Below the pieces are notes generated by a model. The model made no database searches and was not told the origin of the DNA. It saw only the letters and a program-made list of their open reading frames with translations. Made by a program: the position numbers and the translations under genes. Below are positions 1 through 13,789 of a stretch of DNA of 64,000 nt, in pieces. The DNA is from Todiramphus chloris collaris (lineage: Eukaryota > Chordata > Aves > Coraciiformes > Alcedinidae): positions 3,770,123 through 3,834,122 of the forward strand of contig JANVCC010000030.1 of assembly GCA_025345505.1 (NCBI GenBank), read 5' to 3'. Numbering within the stretch: position 1 is the first letter of the stretch; every line of letters starts with the position of its first letter.

Positions 1-3000
1 CTGCATTCCAGTTCCTAAAGACATTTAACCTCCAAGCAGTGCTAAAGCAGCCTCAGCAGAGATGCTGAAGTTGTGTACAGGTGCATTAACAGCCAGACAC
101 AGCATCACACATTTTCACTGCCCTCCCTGTGCACCCTGAATGGGGCACAGCTCTGCACATCCCATGGGGACCAGGAAGGCCAGCTGCATAGAAGGGAGAC
201 TTTTGGAAAGAGACGAATTTTCCTCATGTTTGCTGCACATGCTGTGCACGCTGGTCTGCATCACAAGCAAAAAGGGAAAGCACGGGAAGCACTCACCCCT
301 TCAGCAGTGGTGTCCACTGTCAGAAGCTTGCTGCTGGGACAACACCGCAGCTCCATCATAATTTGGCCAAAGTGCAGAAAATGGAAGCAGAGAAAAGGTC
401 GTAGTATACTTCAATAACAAAGATCCCAATATCCCAATTTACCAAAGCTAATGTGCTGGTTTTCCCCCATGGTTCAGCACTCAGCTCTGCAAGCAAAGGC
501 CAATGGCTGGGGCACGAAGAGCAGGAATTCAATCCTTCACCCCCAGACACTGCCGCAAGATTACAGTGTGTGCTGCAACTTCTGCATTAAGATGAGAAAC
601 TCATCTACACCCAGCTTTTTAAAGCTTAAGGGAAAAAATAAAAGACACTATGGAGCAGCAGGCTGGGCAAGCCATGAGTAATGATGTCTGACCCCATGCT
701 GATGCTGTTAGTTGTGAGAAAACAGTTCGTTCTCTCCTCCTTGACCTATTTTAAGTTCTTCAGAGTTCTTACCTCTCAGAAACTGAGAGTTTTATTGCCA
801 ACCCCCAAAACAGTCTCCTCACAGCACTGCATGGTGTTAACAACGGTTCTGTGTGCATACAGAGCAGGCAAGAGGCTGGTCCTCTCAGGCAATAGTAGAG
901 CTTCTCTAGTCCTTCCTACCTGCCCACGGTGTGGCTGAAGTTTACTCTGTCTAAACCATATGCCTCCCATGGATCAGCCTTCCAGGGATAAGTGAGGCAG
1001 TGGAAAACATGCATCCAAATCCAGGTCAAGACTTACCCAAGGCATACATAAAACTTTGGGGAGATTTCATACATTTTTAGACTCTATCTTGTGTGTACCA
1101 TCCAGACCTACCTTCCCCTTAGCTCATCCATTGGGTGCTCAGGTGGGAGTTCGGGGACAGCATCCATTAAACATTAAGAAAATAGAGTAAGAACTGTGCA
1201 ATATTCTGGAAACGATGAAGCTGTGAGGGGAAGAAAAACCAAATCAACATTGTTGTCCTGCCCAGAAGCAATCTACCACTGACTAGCTACGCTTTATTTT
1301 TTCAGCTTTATAAACTTCTCCTTTCCATTAAGTGTTACTTGCTCTGCCTAAAATTGACTGCTTTTTGCCAGCTCTTCCTTGCAATCTGTGACCTCCTTCT
1401 CAGGGAAGCAAAGCCATGCTGGATAAAAGCACTGCAGACTTACCAGCTAAGTGAAATCAACACTGAAAATAGTGTTAAACACTCTAGAGTTTGCCCTGAA
1501 AGCATTGAAGACATGCATATTTAGAGCATTTTTTTTCCTCTCTCTCTTTTTTTTTTGAGTATTAAAGAAAAAAATTACATCTTGGACTAGATACAGCTTT
1601 TTAAAAATGCAAATCAACCCTTGCTCATGATGCTGTTGGGCTGGCACTGGAGAGACTCTGACCTGGTATTTATCCTACACTTACAAATGGACCACAGCTC
1701 CCTTCTGGGAAGATACCCTCTATAAAAAAATAAAATTAGGAAGAGTTGCTGAACCTCTGTCAGCTTCCCCAGTGCCAACAGAAGTGCATACTTGAGCCAC
1801 TTCTCCAGATGGATTTGATGATGGCCGTATCTATCCCCTAAGAAAGTAGCTGAGCTGTCTCTCTTCCCACAGCACATTTCATGCCGACCACAAAAGGGAA
1901 CATTTGCTTACAAAGCAATCGTTTTAAAGCCAGCTCCTGACTTTTTAATTTATTGAGTATTTGTTCCCCTTGACTGAAACTTCAGCAGTCTTGCTCTGCC
2001 AGAGCTAATATTTTATATCGTGTATTTTAACATCATTTGCATAACTCTTCCAAAACATGTTATCACTATCCGTGTTCTCCTATTTTGCATCCTGCCTAAT
2101 CCCAAGGTCAAAGAACTCAATTGGAGCCCCTTGATTTTCCTGGGCTTTGGACAAGAATTTACAGACCCAACAAGTGCAGGCTGCCAGCGATGTGCTGCAT
2201 TCGCCACGGGTTCTCACCTCTCTCCTGCACACACAGGACACTTGACAGCAGGATCGCTCTTGGTTTGTTTTTATTCACTCTGTGCCATGTATTTTAAACT
2301 TTCATCCTTGCTCAAAAAAACAACAATTATGCTCGCAACATTCTTTTGTAAGGTTTCACATGGCAACAACAAAGACTTAGTTAAAACCTGAGTAATGTCT
2401 AAAATTAGTCTTTTCTAAGCCATTCTTTTCCACAGGAATGAAGATGTCAGTCTACAAGCACAACAGCCTTTCTGCTTAAAAAGTTGCTGCAAATTAAGAT
2501 TATGCAAGCAGGAGTCACTCACCTGGGAGCCACAAAACCAGAGACACGCCAAGATGGCTCTCAATTTGAATCTCAGTAGAGTTAGTGGAAATGCTCCATC
2601 TGGCTCCTATAAGCCAAAGCCCATCCTGGCTTAGATCAAGAGGACCTCAAACTGACCCTGCTCAGTCAAAACCCAATAGGCTCCTCTGCATCCAGTCACA
2701 CAACCTGGACATTCTCACCCTGCTTACCCCCAGGACTTTTGGGCAAGAGCACATGTCCACTTCCCATTATATATTTGCTAAGGTAGCTCAGGGTGAAAGA
2801 TCCATTTTGCATGTTTAAAACTAACATCACTTACATGTAGGCACTAGCCTTTCAGTATTGTCATTATGAAAAAGGTTGGATTTGGTGCACATCTACTGTC
2901 CACAGAACAGCAATGTGTATCAAGATGTCAAATCGACTTATGTTGGTTTTATAAGGTGCCCTTTTGCAATCTGGTCTATAAATAACACTGGTTTTAACTA

Positions 3001-5481
3001 ACAGCCTATAAGTAGAGGGTTGACAAGAGTAGTTACCACTAGTGGCAGGTATACATGAAGCTATTTTGTATATCACATTACACAGTGATAGATCTGTTGC
3101 TTGTATACTACTATTATTCAATGGTTCTACTCTGTTCTTGTGCTCCCTTCACATAAGGGTCCCTTGGTTTTCCATTCAGGAAGGGAAGAGGACTGAGACT
3201 GTTCCCCATCAGCAGCCAAACAGCCCATTTGAGAATCAACCTGATAGAAAGCTGATGACAATTCTGCTTCTATAGTAGTACACAAAGAGTTTCATTGGTG
3301 ATAGTTTTTGGAGAGCTCATCCAGGAGTTGCCTTCTGAGTCACATCCCACCTCCCATCCCAGAAGATGCTGTGAGCCCAGCCCAGAGGAGAACACAGCAC
3401 TCCCTACATTCCTTTTGTTCAGGAGGGTCTCTAACCTTATCACAAGAAATTTCTCCAGGAGAGGTTTATTGATTCTGAGCTGCATCATCTGTGGGATGCA
3501 GCAATCTATCATAATTTAAGGGATGTGAAAAATACAGCACCCAGCTGAAAGAACAAGAAAAGTTCAGGTGTGACTGTACTAAATACATTGATTGAACTAG
3601 AAACCAATAGCAACACTGGGGGCAAAAATAAATAAAAACAGAAACCCTCCTTATGCTCTCAATAAAACAGCCACAGGAAACTTTGGTTTTTAGTCTATTT
3701 TCACCACACTTCTGACTGCCATCCTCATCTTTAACACTTATAAAGAAAATAATTTTTACAGATAGCATTTTTGTTCCTCTAAAGTAAGACATTTAAAGAC
3801 AAAAACCAGAAGAGATTTGCTGCAAAGTCCTCACAGGCCCTCACCTACCATGCTGCTGGACAAGGAGGACTCGCCACATCCTGCTGGGACAGCACTGGTC
3901 TGTAGCTGCACAAAAGGAGGTTTCCTCTGCCGTTTCCCCAGGACTTGTTTGCCCCCTGCACACCTCTCTTGAGGTGGTATCTACAAAGCTGTGTGAAGCA
4001 TCACCTCCTGACAGGTACAGTGCAACCCCAGCTAGCACCAAGGCAACTAGCCACAAAGGGTCATCAGGCCATTGCTTTCATGTATGTCTCCTATTTAAGC
4101 ACAGATCAGTCCAAATCCTGTTTCACTGCCTTGATTTGAAGAATTGCAGGTCAGGGCTGTTAGGCTGCTGATGCAGCCTGGAAATACCCCCATGGCCTCA
4201 CTGCAGAAAGTCGCTGAGGGTTTTGTTAACAGAGATCTAGTCTCCCCAGTCCTTTAAATTGAGCAGAAATATTATTTTTTAACTTCTCCACATCACAATC
4301 GGCTTGATGGTAATTTGTACCTCTCCGATCAGCTGCCCCATATTGATGGTGTTTACCCACACACACTGTGTGTGGGTTGGGATTGCTGTAGGATGTGGTG
4401 GACCCTTCACCAGTGTGAATCAGCCCAGCTGAGCCATCAGCTGAGCCTCTGCCTTTACCTCCTGTGACTCATCCTTCTCCAAATTAAACAAAGAGCCCCC
4501 AAAATGCAGCCTGAGTCACATTTGTTTGGAAGAAGAGAGTGGGGTGGCTTTTGTGTCACCCCCTCCCCACCTTGGAAGGGAGTACTGGTGAGGAGGTTGT
4601 CTCTGCAGCAGTGAGCCTCCACTCAGAGCTCTAAAAATAATAGCAGGAGGAACAAGAAAGGCCTCTGAGAACAGGACTCGTCCTTTCAGGCACCTCTCAT
4701 AACAGCACTTCAATCCCCTTCTGCAGGGCCAAGGGGAATGTGTGAGGCAGGGGATGGCCAAATTCCCCAAGCTGATAATTACATGGGATTAAAATTCACG
4801 GCTCTGCAGTTGCATTTTGACACAAAACCATGACCTTAACAGAGGGAGATGTTGAGGAAGGGCAGCACTAAAGCAGGACAAGCAGGGTAAATTCCGCTCT
4901 GATTTAAGCATAGATGGCTCTGCTGGTGGATTTGGCTGCTTGGCACCTGCTGCCAGGTGTATGTTACCCATCAGTCCTTCCTATGATAGCCAAAACCAAA
5001 AAGTTAAAAACCACAAATTTCCTTAGAGATAGCACAGCTCTGGCTCTAAATTTCTGCTTCAGTGTTGAGTACACATTTCTTCCCTCTTCACCGAGATCCT
5101 CTGCTTCCCCTGTGGAGAGGAGCTGGTGATGGGTCCCCCAGCCATGTCCAGCCTGCCAGGGCCATCATTGTCCTCCTGCTCTCCCGTGGCCAACAGCAAC
5201 CTGAGCTGCCCAAGCCCTGCTGCCTGTCTTCAAAATAATTATCAGAAGGAAAAACATCTCTTTTAACTGCACAATATCAAATAACTCTTCAATTTAAGCC
5301 TTCATTTGTATTCACCAATCCGAGCTGAGCTGCCACACTGCTGTGCAATGAGACCCACTAGTGGCATTCCACTTGTGAATACACTCAGACAATCCCCTTC
5401 CAGCATAAAATACTGTAAGTCATGGAAAACCCAGGAAAAAAGTGGACCATAGACTTGAATAAGCACTACAAATAGGCATCA
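1..5481. other. Intergenic DNA upstream of SLC7A14, no gene recognised
   Basis: Open frames here are all under about 125 codons, overlap on both strands and show no recognisable domain or splice-bounded exon. Composition is ordinary AT-leaning avian noncoding DNA. The only structured item is a short perfect palindrome at 4355-4377, listed separately. Confidence 0.6.
4355..4377. repeat. Perfect 11+1+11 palindrome of CA/TG repeats
   Basis: An 11-base arm beginning ACCCACACAC is followed by one base and then its exact reverse complement. It arises where a short (CA)n tract meets a (TG)n tract. It could extrude as a small hairpin, but a chance product of dinucleotide repeats is likely. Confidence 0.7.
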
Positions 5482-6050
5482 TGATTCAACCTGTGCTGGC
5501 AGCTAAATACCACTCTGCCACTTACCCACCACTTCCCCCACCACTACAACACACACCCCCTCCTATGGGACAGGAAAGAGAATTGGGAGGAAGGAAAAAA
5601 AGGTGAGACCCCAGGAGCTGAGAAAAGAACAGTTTAACAAAACAAAACAACAAGAGAAGAAAACAACAGTACTAATGACAGCACTAATGAAATGATAGAC
5701 AAAGCAAATAATAAAACCCAGAAAGGCTCTACCTGCACCCAAGACACCAAGTTTCCCTGCTCCAGCCACATTGAAGCTACATGCTGAGGCAAGTTGAAAA
5801 CAAAGTCCTCCACCTTTGGCCCAGCCCTCCTCTTATATAGGAGCATGACTCAGTATGGTACCAGAGATCCCATTGGCTGGTTCAGATGTTTATCACAGCT
5901 GTGGCCCCTCCCCACTGTAGCCCCTCCCAACTGCTTGGGTCAGCAGCTGTTGGTGATAATTGACCTGACTCAAACCTGGGACAGCAGGGATTTGGAAGGG
6001 TGGGTAGGGGTTGTCACTGGTTATCTTTGAGGAACCCATTAGGTTGAACA
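5482..6050 (-). mobile_element. Solo LTR of an avian endogenous retrovirus (ERVL-like), reverse orientation
   Basis: Read on the minus strand, this 569-base element starts TGTTCAACCT and ends AGGTTGAATCA, giving near-matching inverted termini with TG...CA ends. Internally it has the order expected of an avian LTR. First comes a promoter-like stretch with two GGGAGGGGC-type GC boxes and CCAATGGGA. A TATATAA box follows near 5832-5838, then a T-rich segment with TTAAACTGTTCTT, then a GGGGG-rich stretch before the end. There is no adjoining gag, pol or env reading frame and no second LTR within view, so it is a solo LTR. A clear target-site duplication is not visible (CATCA on the left, TCTGC on the right). 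Family assignment rests on remembered similarity to avian ERVL LTRs, not on a search. Confidence 0.65.
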
Positions 6051-6351
6051 TCTGCTTTTCCACGTTGGACTAAATCATCCACCGGAAGATTTGGCTTATT
6101 CAAATGTTGCTTTAACGTTCAGTTTATTCAGAGTAATTTAACTTCATTTGAGGAGTTGCAAATGAACTGTTAGTTGCTCTGTTTCAACAAAACACTGAGG
6201 TTTATTGATAAAAAAGACAGGAAAACACATATCTTGTCAAGTCAATGTTCTTTGTTCACTGTCTACCTCTCCAAACACCAGCTGATGGAGAGCAACCTGG
6301 GACAAGTCACCCAGCAACAATGGTGTGCTCCACAGCAACTGTGTTGAAGCA

Positions 6352-6700
6352 TGGAATCACAGAGTGGTTTGGGTTAGAAGGGACCTTTAAAGATCAACTA
6401 GACCAACACCCCTGCAGTTAGAAAGGACATCTGCAACTAGAGCAGGTTGCTCAGAGCCACATCCAACCTGATCTGGAATGTTTCCAGGGATGGGCCATTG
6501 ACCACCTCTCTCAGCAACCTGGGCCAGTGTTTAACCACCCCCAGTGTAAAAGATTTATTCCTTGTATCTAGCCTAAATCTCTGCTCTTTTAGTTTAACAC
6601 CATCACCCCTTGCCCTGCTGCAACAGACCCTGCTAAAAAGATTGTCCCCATCTTTCTTATAGGCTCCTTTTAAGTATTGAAAGGCTGCATTAAGGTCTCC
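6352..6700 (-). mobile_element. CR1 LINE 3' fragment
   Basis: The left end carries the inverted CR1 terminus (AATCACAGAGTGGTTTGGG, then GAAGGGACCTTTAAAGAT). Typical CR1 3'-region phrases follow in reverse orientation: AGAGCAGGTTGCTCAGAGCC, and later CACCCCTTGCCCTGCTGCAA. It is 5'-truncated, as most CR1 copies are, and has no coding capacity. Confidence 0.93.
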
Positions 6701-8809
6701 CAACTCCAGATCAGTGCCCAGAAGGAAAAGGGAAACTACCCTGCTAAACCACTATTTCCAGAGTGGATGTGGAAAGAGCGAAACACCCAGCAAACCACCT
6801 CTTCCTGCATCCCCCCTGGTATGCTCCCACAGCAGAGACTTCACAGGAATCCCAGGATAAACTGACTTTGTGATTTGGTGTGAGCACAAGATGATAACCA
6901 GTCCCTGTATGTGTGCACATCTATAATGTATTTAAGGAACCGGTGTTGTCAGGCATTACATGTGGCACAGAGTGTCAGACAGCACGTGCTCCCTGGTGAA
7001 TGGGAAGGGAAAGCTGGATTTCAAGCTGGGTGAAGCCACATATCTCAGTCAGCAAGGTGGGAGGGGAGGTTAAATAACTGTCACACACTCTGATAAGTGC
7101 CACCCAACAGCAAAATTTCATTAAGCATAATTCTCCTTACTCCTATCTATGTAATAAAAGCACCCCAGGAAATTCTGTAACGCTAAAATATGTAGCCAAC
7201 TCTCCATTCAGATCCTGAACTAGAAGTAATGCTGTATCAGCACATTAAATTTGTTAAGAGAAGGCCAAATTTAATTTCTCCTTAAGGCATAGATCTACTA
7301 TGAAGAGCATATTGGTTTTAATCCCTTCCGCTGCCACTCCCACTCCAGTTCCTCCTGCCTGAGCTCAGCCTTGTTGTGGGGCTGCATCTGTGCAGGCAGC
7401 AGGTAGTAGTGAAAGCTAAGCTGGTCCCCACTGACCCCTGGGGAGACTGGTGCCACTGCACAAGAGCAGCTTCTGTGTCAGAAGCAGCCAGTTGTCATTT
7501 CCACAAAGCCACAGAGCAGCTTTCCCCCCGGTCCCTCAGCTTTGATGCCCCCCAGAGGGAAGGACTCGGTGGCCAGCCCCAGTTATCATGACTGCAGAGA
7601 AGCCAGCACTGCACCCATCAGCTCAGCACCTCAGTCCACCAGCGCAAAGGCAACAGCAATATGAAACTGGGGATTTAAATCATTTTTATTTGACCTGTGG
7701 GAAAACACTGAAGCATTAGCATTTTTTAATTGGTTGTGATAGTGTGTATGTGAGAGATGATGAACACCAAGCAGAGGACTTTGCCTCCTTCCTTTGAAGT
7801 GTTACATGATTCCTTTGCTGCTTAAGTTTGTTTTCTTGGTTTCTCATGCTTCTGTATGGTTAAAAACTACCTGCCATTAGCTTTGCCTACCCTGCCAAGT
7901 CCCCAGGATGTGCCGTGTGCCCTGAGCCAGGCTGGGGCACCTGGGGTCCCTGTTATCCCTTTCCCCGCAGCAAGGCAGCAAGCCCGCAGCCCTGGCTGGT
8001 GACTGGCTGCAGCTCAGCAGGACTCAGTTCAAATACTGTATTTCCTGCAGGCCAAGTCAAACACAATACCTCAACAAGAAGACTGGGGCTGAGGGTGACC
8101 GCACTCGGTGGATCCAGGAGGGAAATGCCATCTCCAGCACTGGGTGGTGAGGACCCTGAGGCTTACACCCTCCTGGAGGAGCTGGAGAGGGGGATGGAAG
8201 GAGGGTTTTCCATTGCTTACAGGGATAATTTTATAACCAGAAGTTGATAACCAGCCATGACAAACAGCATTGATTCGTATGCTTCAGAGTCCTTACTAAT
8301 CTTTGTTCTCGTAAATCAAGAAGGTAAATATAGATCGGTTATTGTCTGGGTTTATCAGGGTATATTTGAGCAGAAGCCACGCTGTTGATGCTTTATGTGG
8401 ATAGCGAGGATGCAGCCCCAGTATTAATCTGGTTTGTCTAATTGATGCGTTCATTTCTCTTTTGCTGACTGGGTACATTAAGAAATTACACATTCACTCC
8501 TCCTGTTTTTTAATTGAAGTCTACTTTACTGTACCCAAAAGCTGGAAACAAAGCAAAACTCTTCATTTTCCCATGTTCTCTGCAGAGGAGATGGCACCAG
8601 CTCCTTCTTCAGCAGTCATTTCCAGCTCCATTCAGGACTGGTTTCATGAGACTGAAAACATCACCTCAGATCAGGTAAACCTTTTCATAAAAGCCACTAA
8701 CTCCTCTGTGGAAAAGCCCAGTGAATTTTTTCCATGAGAAGTAATGTCTAAAAGCTTGTCTTTATAAATGTGAAATGTTAAGGGCCAGGAAAATAATTCC
8801 AAATTTAGA

Positions 8810-8853
8810 AAAAACCAAAAAGAAACAAACAAAAAGAAACAAACAAAAAAAAC
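8810..8853 (+). repeat. A-rich simple repeat (AAAAAGAAACAAAC)n
   Basis: The 14-base unit AAAAAGAAACAAAC occurs twice in tandem, followed by an A run and CCCC. It looks like a slippage-derived low-complexity tract. No retroposon body is attached on either side. Confidence 0.7.
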
Positions 8854-11570
8854 CCCACAGAATGGGTTAACATAAAGAGCATTTTATGTATGTACATTCC
8901 ACCTGGGTTCAAGAGCTGCATCACATCTATACCTGGGCACACTCCAAAACCCATTCCTCAAAATGTGTAGTTTTTAGCATTAGATCTAACTGAATTAGAA
9001 GCAACACTATTATTTGTTTTGCACTCCAGATCAACCTTTATTTCTGTCTACGTATTAATGGAAAAATGTTGGGTTTTTTTCCCTCAACTTTCCAATCCTT
9101 TCCCTGCATTGTAAGAGCAGAATCTTTTTGCATACTAGCTGGCACATCAGTGATGAAAAACATGCTGCCCTAATATCCTCCCCCAGCACTGCATAAGCTT
9201 GTTTGAAACCTATTTACTGCGAGGATGTGCATATTAATGTCTTGTCTTATTTGCATCAACAAAGAGAAAGGAAGCTATTTTAAGTTACTAGAAGATACAC
9301 AAACTAACTAAAGATCCAATCTTCATTTCTTAGAGAAGCCATCTGGTTCATGTTCCTATTTCTGCATTAATTTTAAAGCATCTTTAGGGTACTCTTATGG
9401 ACAGCACACCCCTAATGACCCAAAGGAGGGTCATTAAAGGATGGTTGCCCCGTGCCATGGGCACCTACACCAGAGACCCGACACATGGCATGTCATCGCA
9501 CGACAGCCAGAGGAGCCAGCAGCCTTGTGGCTGAGATCCCATTAGCAGCTCGTAAGTGAGCTGGGACCCTGATCACTGATAATGATATAATGAATACCAA
9601 ATTAAAACCTAAAACTATGCTACCACAGACTATGATCTTATCAACCTCCCCTGAAAGCTGAGCTGCATCAGGCCCTGTGGTTCTTGAACAGGAGATTTCA
9701 ACTAATATGCTGCAGGTAATTCAATCCGTGTCGCTCTGCTCTTCCAGGCAGCGCTCAGCCAAGGCTGCATTACGATATTAAATCTGTGGTGACTTCAGAG
9801 GTGTAGGCTTTGGCTCATCGTCCTTCAGCTGAGATACAAAATCAGGTTGAACAGACATGGAATGACCTATCTAAAATATCTTGGCTGAGCTTCAACAATT
9901 AGTCCAAGGAAAACTGCACTTTGGTTTCATGCGGATAACGTTTTCGCCTTCAGCGTTGACCCTTCCCAACACTGCCCTTTGGCTTTATCAGTAAGAAATC
10001 ATTGGGGAATAGTAGATCAATAGAAACGTCAATGGCAACAAACTATCAGATCAATACAGTCCTCTTTTTTTCTGCAGTGTCGCTGGTTTCGGAGCAGATG
10101 TGCAGTGCTTTCTTGCTGAATAGCTGATGCTTCCTAGCTTTAGTCTGTGGGATGTTCACAAACCTTTCCTTTCCTGCCAGGCCAGCTCCTGGTTATTCTG
10201 GACACGAAAAATGCTACACTTTTGTGAAAAACAAACAACAGACAATAAACCCTCTTATTTGCATGCAAAACAAATGCGCTCATGTAAACAGCAGCCTCTC
10301 TTCCAAGCCCAGGATGAGCAAAACCCCATCCATTATTAGCAGCAAGATGGATAAATCAAGCAGCCAGTTAAAATACCCAGGAAACATCCACACCTTTTCT
10401 TTTTTTTTTTTTTTTCTTCCCACAAAACCACCAAAGTTAATTTTTTTTATTTTATTCTATTCAAGCACAATTAGTTCAGTCTCTGGGTAAAATTTGGCAA
10501 GTAAATGCTAAAATACTCTGAAGACCACTAATTTTAACCTGGTGTGCTCAACGGTAACAGGCAAGCTATTTGTGTACAAAACCTAAATAAATACTGTGGC
10601 TTAATGCTGCTTTTACTGAGGACAACAGAAACAGCTTCTCCCGTGTGCATGCAGCCCAGCAGAGAGTAAGCTGGACCACTCACCATAGTGTGTCACAGTG
10701 GGGACAGACAGCTCATGGATGTTCACCAGCCCTGTGTGCAGTACGGGTGGTACCAGTGCCCACCCAGAGCCCAGTTCTGCCAGGCATATACAGCAACATA
10801 CAGGTGATGGGGAGGTGAAATGAGGCCAGGATAGAGGCCATGAGAAGCAACAGGGGAAAGCAATGGGTGTCAACCACAGCCTGGTGTGTGCAGCATCACA
10901 GCGGAGCAAGTCAGACCCCCAACAGCCCTCCCAGAACAAGAAGCCATGTGGCAACACATCTTTCCTGCCCCCTGCTCATGGCAGGTAAACTGGGCTGTGT
11001 GTCCTCTTGACAAAGACTTGCCCTTAAAGCATTATCACACTTAACAAAACCATTTACAGCACCTGCTCTTACAGCAAAGAAAAAAATGTCCTTTCCGAAC
11101 TCTTTACTCATAGAGGGAGTTTCTGCCTAAAACTATCCCAGCATGGCTCCTGCTAGAACCATGGATTATTGAGTAGATGTCTAAGCCAAGCAATCCTCTT
11201 CAGCTTCAGAGGCATCTCTTTACAGGGCACAGGAGGGGTGGCAAACACCACAACTCACCAGTCCAGACTAAGAACTAAACCACCGAAACAGGTCAGCACT
11301 GACAGATACAGACTACGTGTTGTACATCACATCAAACCCAAGGTGGCTGTCACCTTTAGGAAGGGCTTAAAAACATCAAGTAGGTGCTGCTCTTCTTGGG
11401 ATGGGAGTCAACATTATGCTTAACACAGTCAGAGATGTTACCCTATGGTGACTTTACATCCAGAGCCCCGTTCTGTGTGCGATCTGCCAACAAATCCATC
11501 AGACATCCCTGAGCTGCTATCATTTTTGTGCTATGATACTTTACCTGTTACTCTCAGAATTACAGACTAG

Positions 11571-11672
11571 AATCATAGAGTTGTTTATGTTGGAAAAGAC
11601 CTTTAAGATCATCAAGTCCAACCATTATAGAACAGATAACTAAGGTCAAATCCTGCAACCAGCTGCACCCCT
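11571..11672 (-). mobile_element. CR1 LINE 3'-end fragment, short
   Basis: The sequence begins AATCATAGAGTTGTTTATG, continues GGAAAAGACCTTTAAGATCA, and then TCAAGTCCAACCATTA. These are the reverse complement of the CR1 3' terminus. Similarity fades after about 11635, so the right boundary is approximate. Confidence 0.85.
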
Positions 11673-13789
11673 GTTATTTGAACTGCAATCTAGAAGAGCT
11701 AAACCCACCTGCAGGACAGCAGGAACCTATACTCAGCAATGTCTTAAGTTTCACTTGATTAAGACATAATCATCACGGCATACATGGTGTGAAGTGGATG
11801 GACAGGTCACACTTAATGGCTACACACTGGCCCAAAATATTATTGTTTACCCGTGGGATGAAAAAAATGAGAAGGCAATAAACATCATTGTGCCTGGTTT
11901 GGTTGTTAAAAGCAGTCTTCTCTGTATAAGAAAAAAAAATAGTGTGTGGTCCTTTAAATAACACAGCATCCTCCAAACACTGAATCATTTAATCCCCTCT
12001 CACTGGCAGCTGCTTTATCCCAGCCTCCCCCAAAGGCACGTCAGCAGCCCCTGTCCAAGTGGGGGAAGAGGAGTTCCACCAGGGATGGCAGCTCCCTGTC
12101 CCCAAGGTGGGGTGTCCCCACATTTATCCCCCCCCCACGTGCAGCCTCCAGCCCTATCACATGGGTCTTTATCATCTGCCCACGGCCAAGGTAGACACAG
12201 CTGTTTTGGTGTCAGGGGGAGCTCCCCGTTGGGGATGGTGATGGCACAACCAAAGGGCATTGCTTCTTTTGAAGGCACCAGTGACAGCCTCCAGCCAGCG
12301 GAGAGGCCACAGCTCACACTAGAGCTAGGCTTGGGCTGTATGCTGGCAGATGGCTTTGACAGAGATTTCTTCAAGGCTCAGACACCCCATCTCTACCTGA
12401 ATAGGGAACATGTCTAGTGGATGCATTACTCATCTTCTCCACTCAACTTCACATGGAGAATATGGAGCAAGAAAGACTGAGACTGGGAGAAATCTTAGCT
12501 GGGTAATAACAAATGACAAAGCATTCCCCAGGCTTTTCTGTGCTGGAATCATACCCCAGTTTCCATTTATACTCTCATACCACTGAGGTTCCCCTCCCAT
12601 GCGGAGGGGATGTGCCCTGATATGGATTTATGAGAAACATCCACGCAGCTGTTTTGTTTTAACCAGTCCAAGATGCCACTTAGCAGGGCACAGTTACCCT
12701 TTCCATTGCCCTAAGCAGAAATTAAACCCATGGACAGTTCCAGTACAGACAAGCAATTTAAATAATGAAGACTGTTCCCCGTGAGCACTGGCCTCACTCC
12801 CTGCCCAGCTGTGGCAGGGGCTCTAGTCCCTGTGCATCAGGATCGGACCTCATGAAGTCAGGGAGGAGGAAGGTACAGCTCACCACTCCAGGAACTTTCT
12901 TGCATCTGCCCAGCTGAATTGCCCCAGTGAGGTCAGGATCCTGTAAAGCACTAGAGACAGTCCCTCACCCAAAGAAATAACAACCTATGCAGCTCAACAC
13001 ACCCACTGAGACTGGGCAACGACGACACTATTGTTTCACAGCACTGGGACTGCAAAGAACAATGATGCTCACCCAGAAAACCTGCCACAGAGACAGTAAC
13101 TTGTGCAAGGTTTTCTAAGTCTCAAGTCAGGGTTTTAATTACAGGACTATCCTTCCTCACACTGATATTTATCATAGTCATCAACAAGAGATGGGACAGC
13201 AAGATTAATCCTTCTTCTTACCCTTCTTCATTAATGCTTCCATCACTCTGACACTTTACTGAGGTTCCAGCTGATGCAAAAGAAAGAAAAAAGTGACCAA
13301 GGGTTCTGAACACATTTCTAAAATCACTGGCTCCATCTGGTCTCTTCTCAGAGACACCTTCAGGTGAACTTTGCACTGGATATCCAGGAGCTGCTGCTGT
13401 TCAGCATCTTGTGATGTCCCAGACTAAATCAGAGCAAGAACACCAAGGCTTTGTACATGAGTTATTGGGCATGCAGAGAGAGCAGGTGAAGATTGAACCA
13501 GCTCCCAACACTGCATCCCAATTGCTGCTTGAATAGCATGTCCCTGGGAAGCCTGGTGCTTGCAGAAGTAGCACTTCTCTGTGAAGTATTAGTCTCTCAC
13601 AAAAGCCAGATGAGGCTCTCCAATCACCTCCACTACATGATAAGTGTGTGATGGAGACTGTGACTTCAGCCCTGCTCAGCTAACAAGAGCTGCTGGAGGG
13701 ACTGCAGCCAGAGCATGCAGACATTGAAACAGCAAGGGAAAGGTGCTCTGGCTTTATCCCTGTTGGTGCCCAGGGGATTTTGGGAGTGA

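Noticed and set aside
5477-6055. Target-site duplication for the solo LTR
   Set aside because: Flanks (CATCA and TCTGC) do not match. GATG-like similarity appears only if the TG...CA ends are ignored, so no duplication is claimed.
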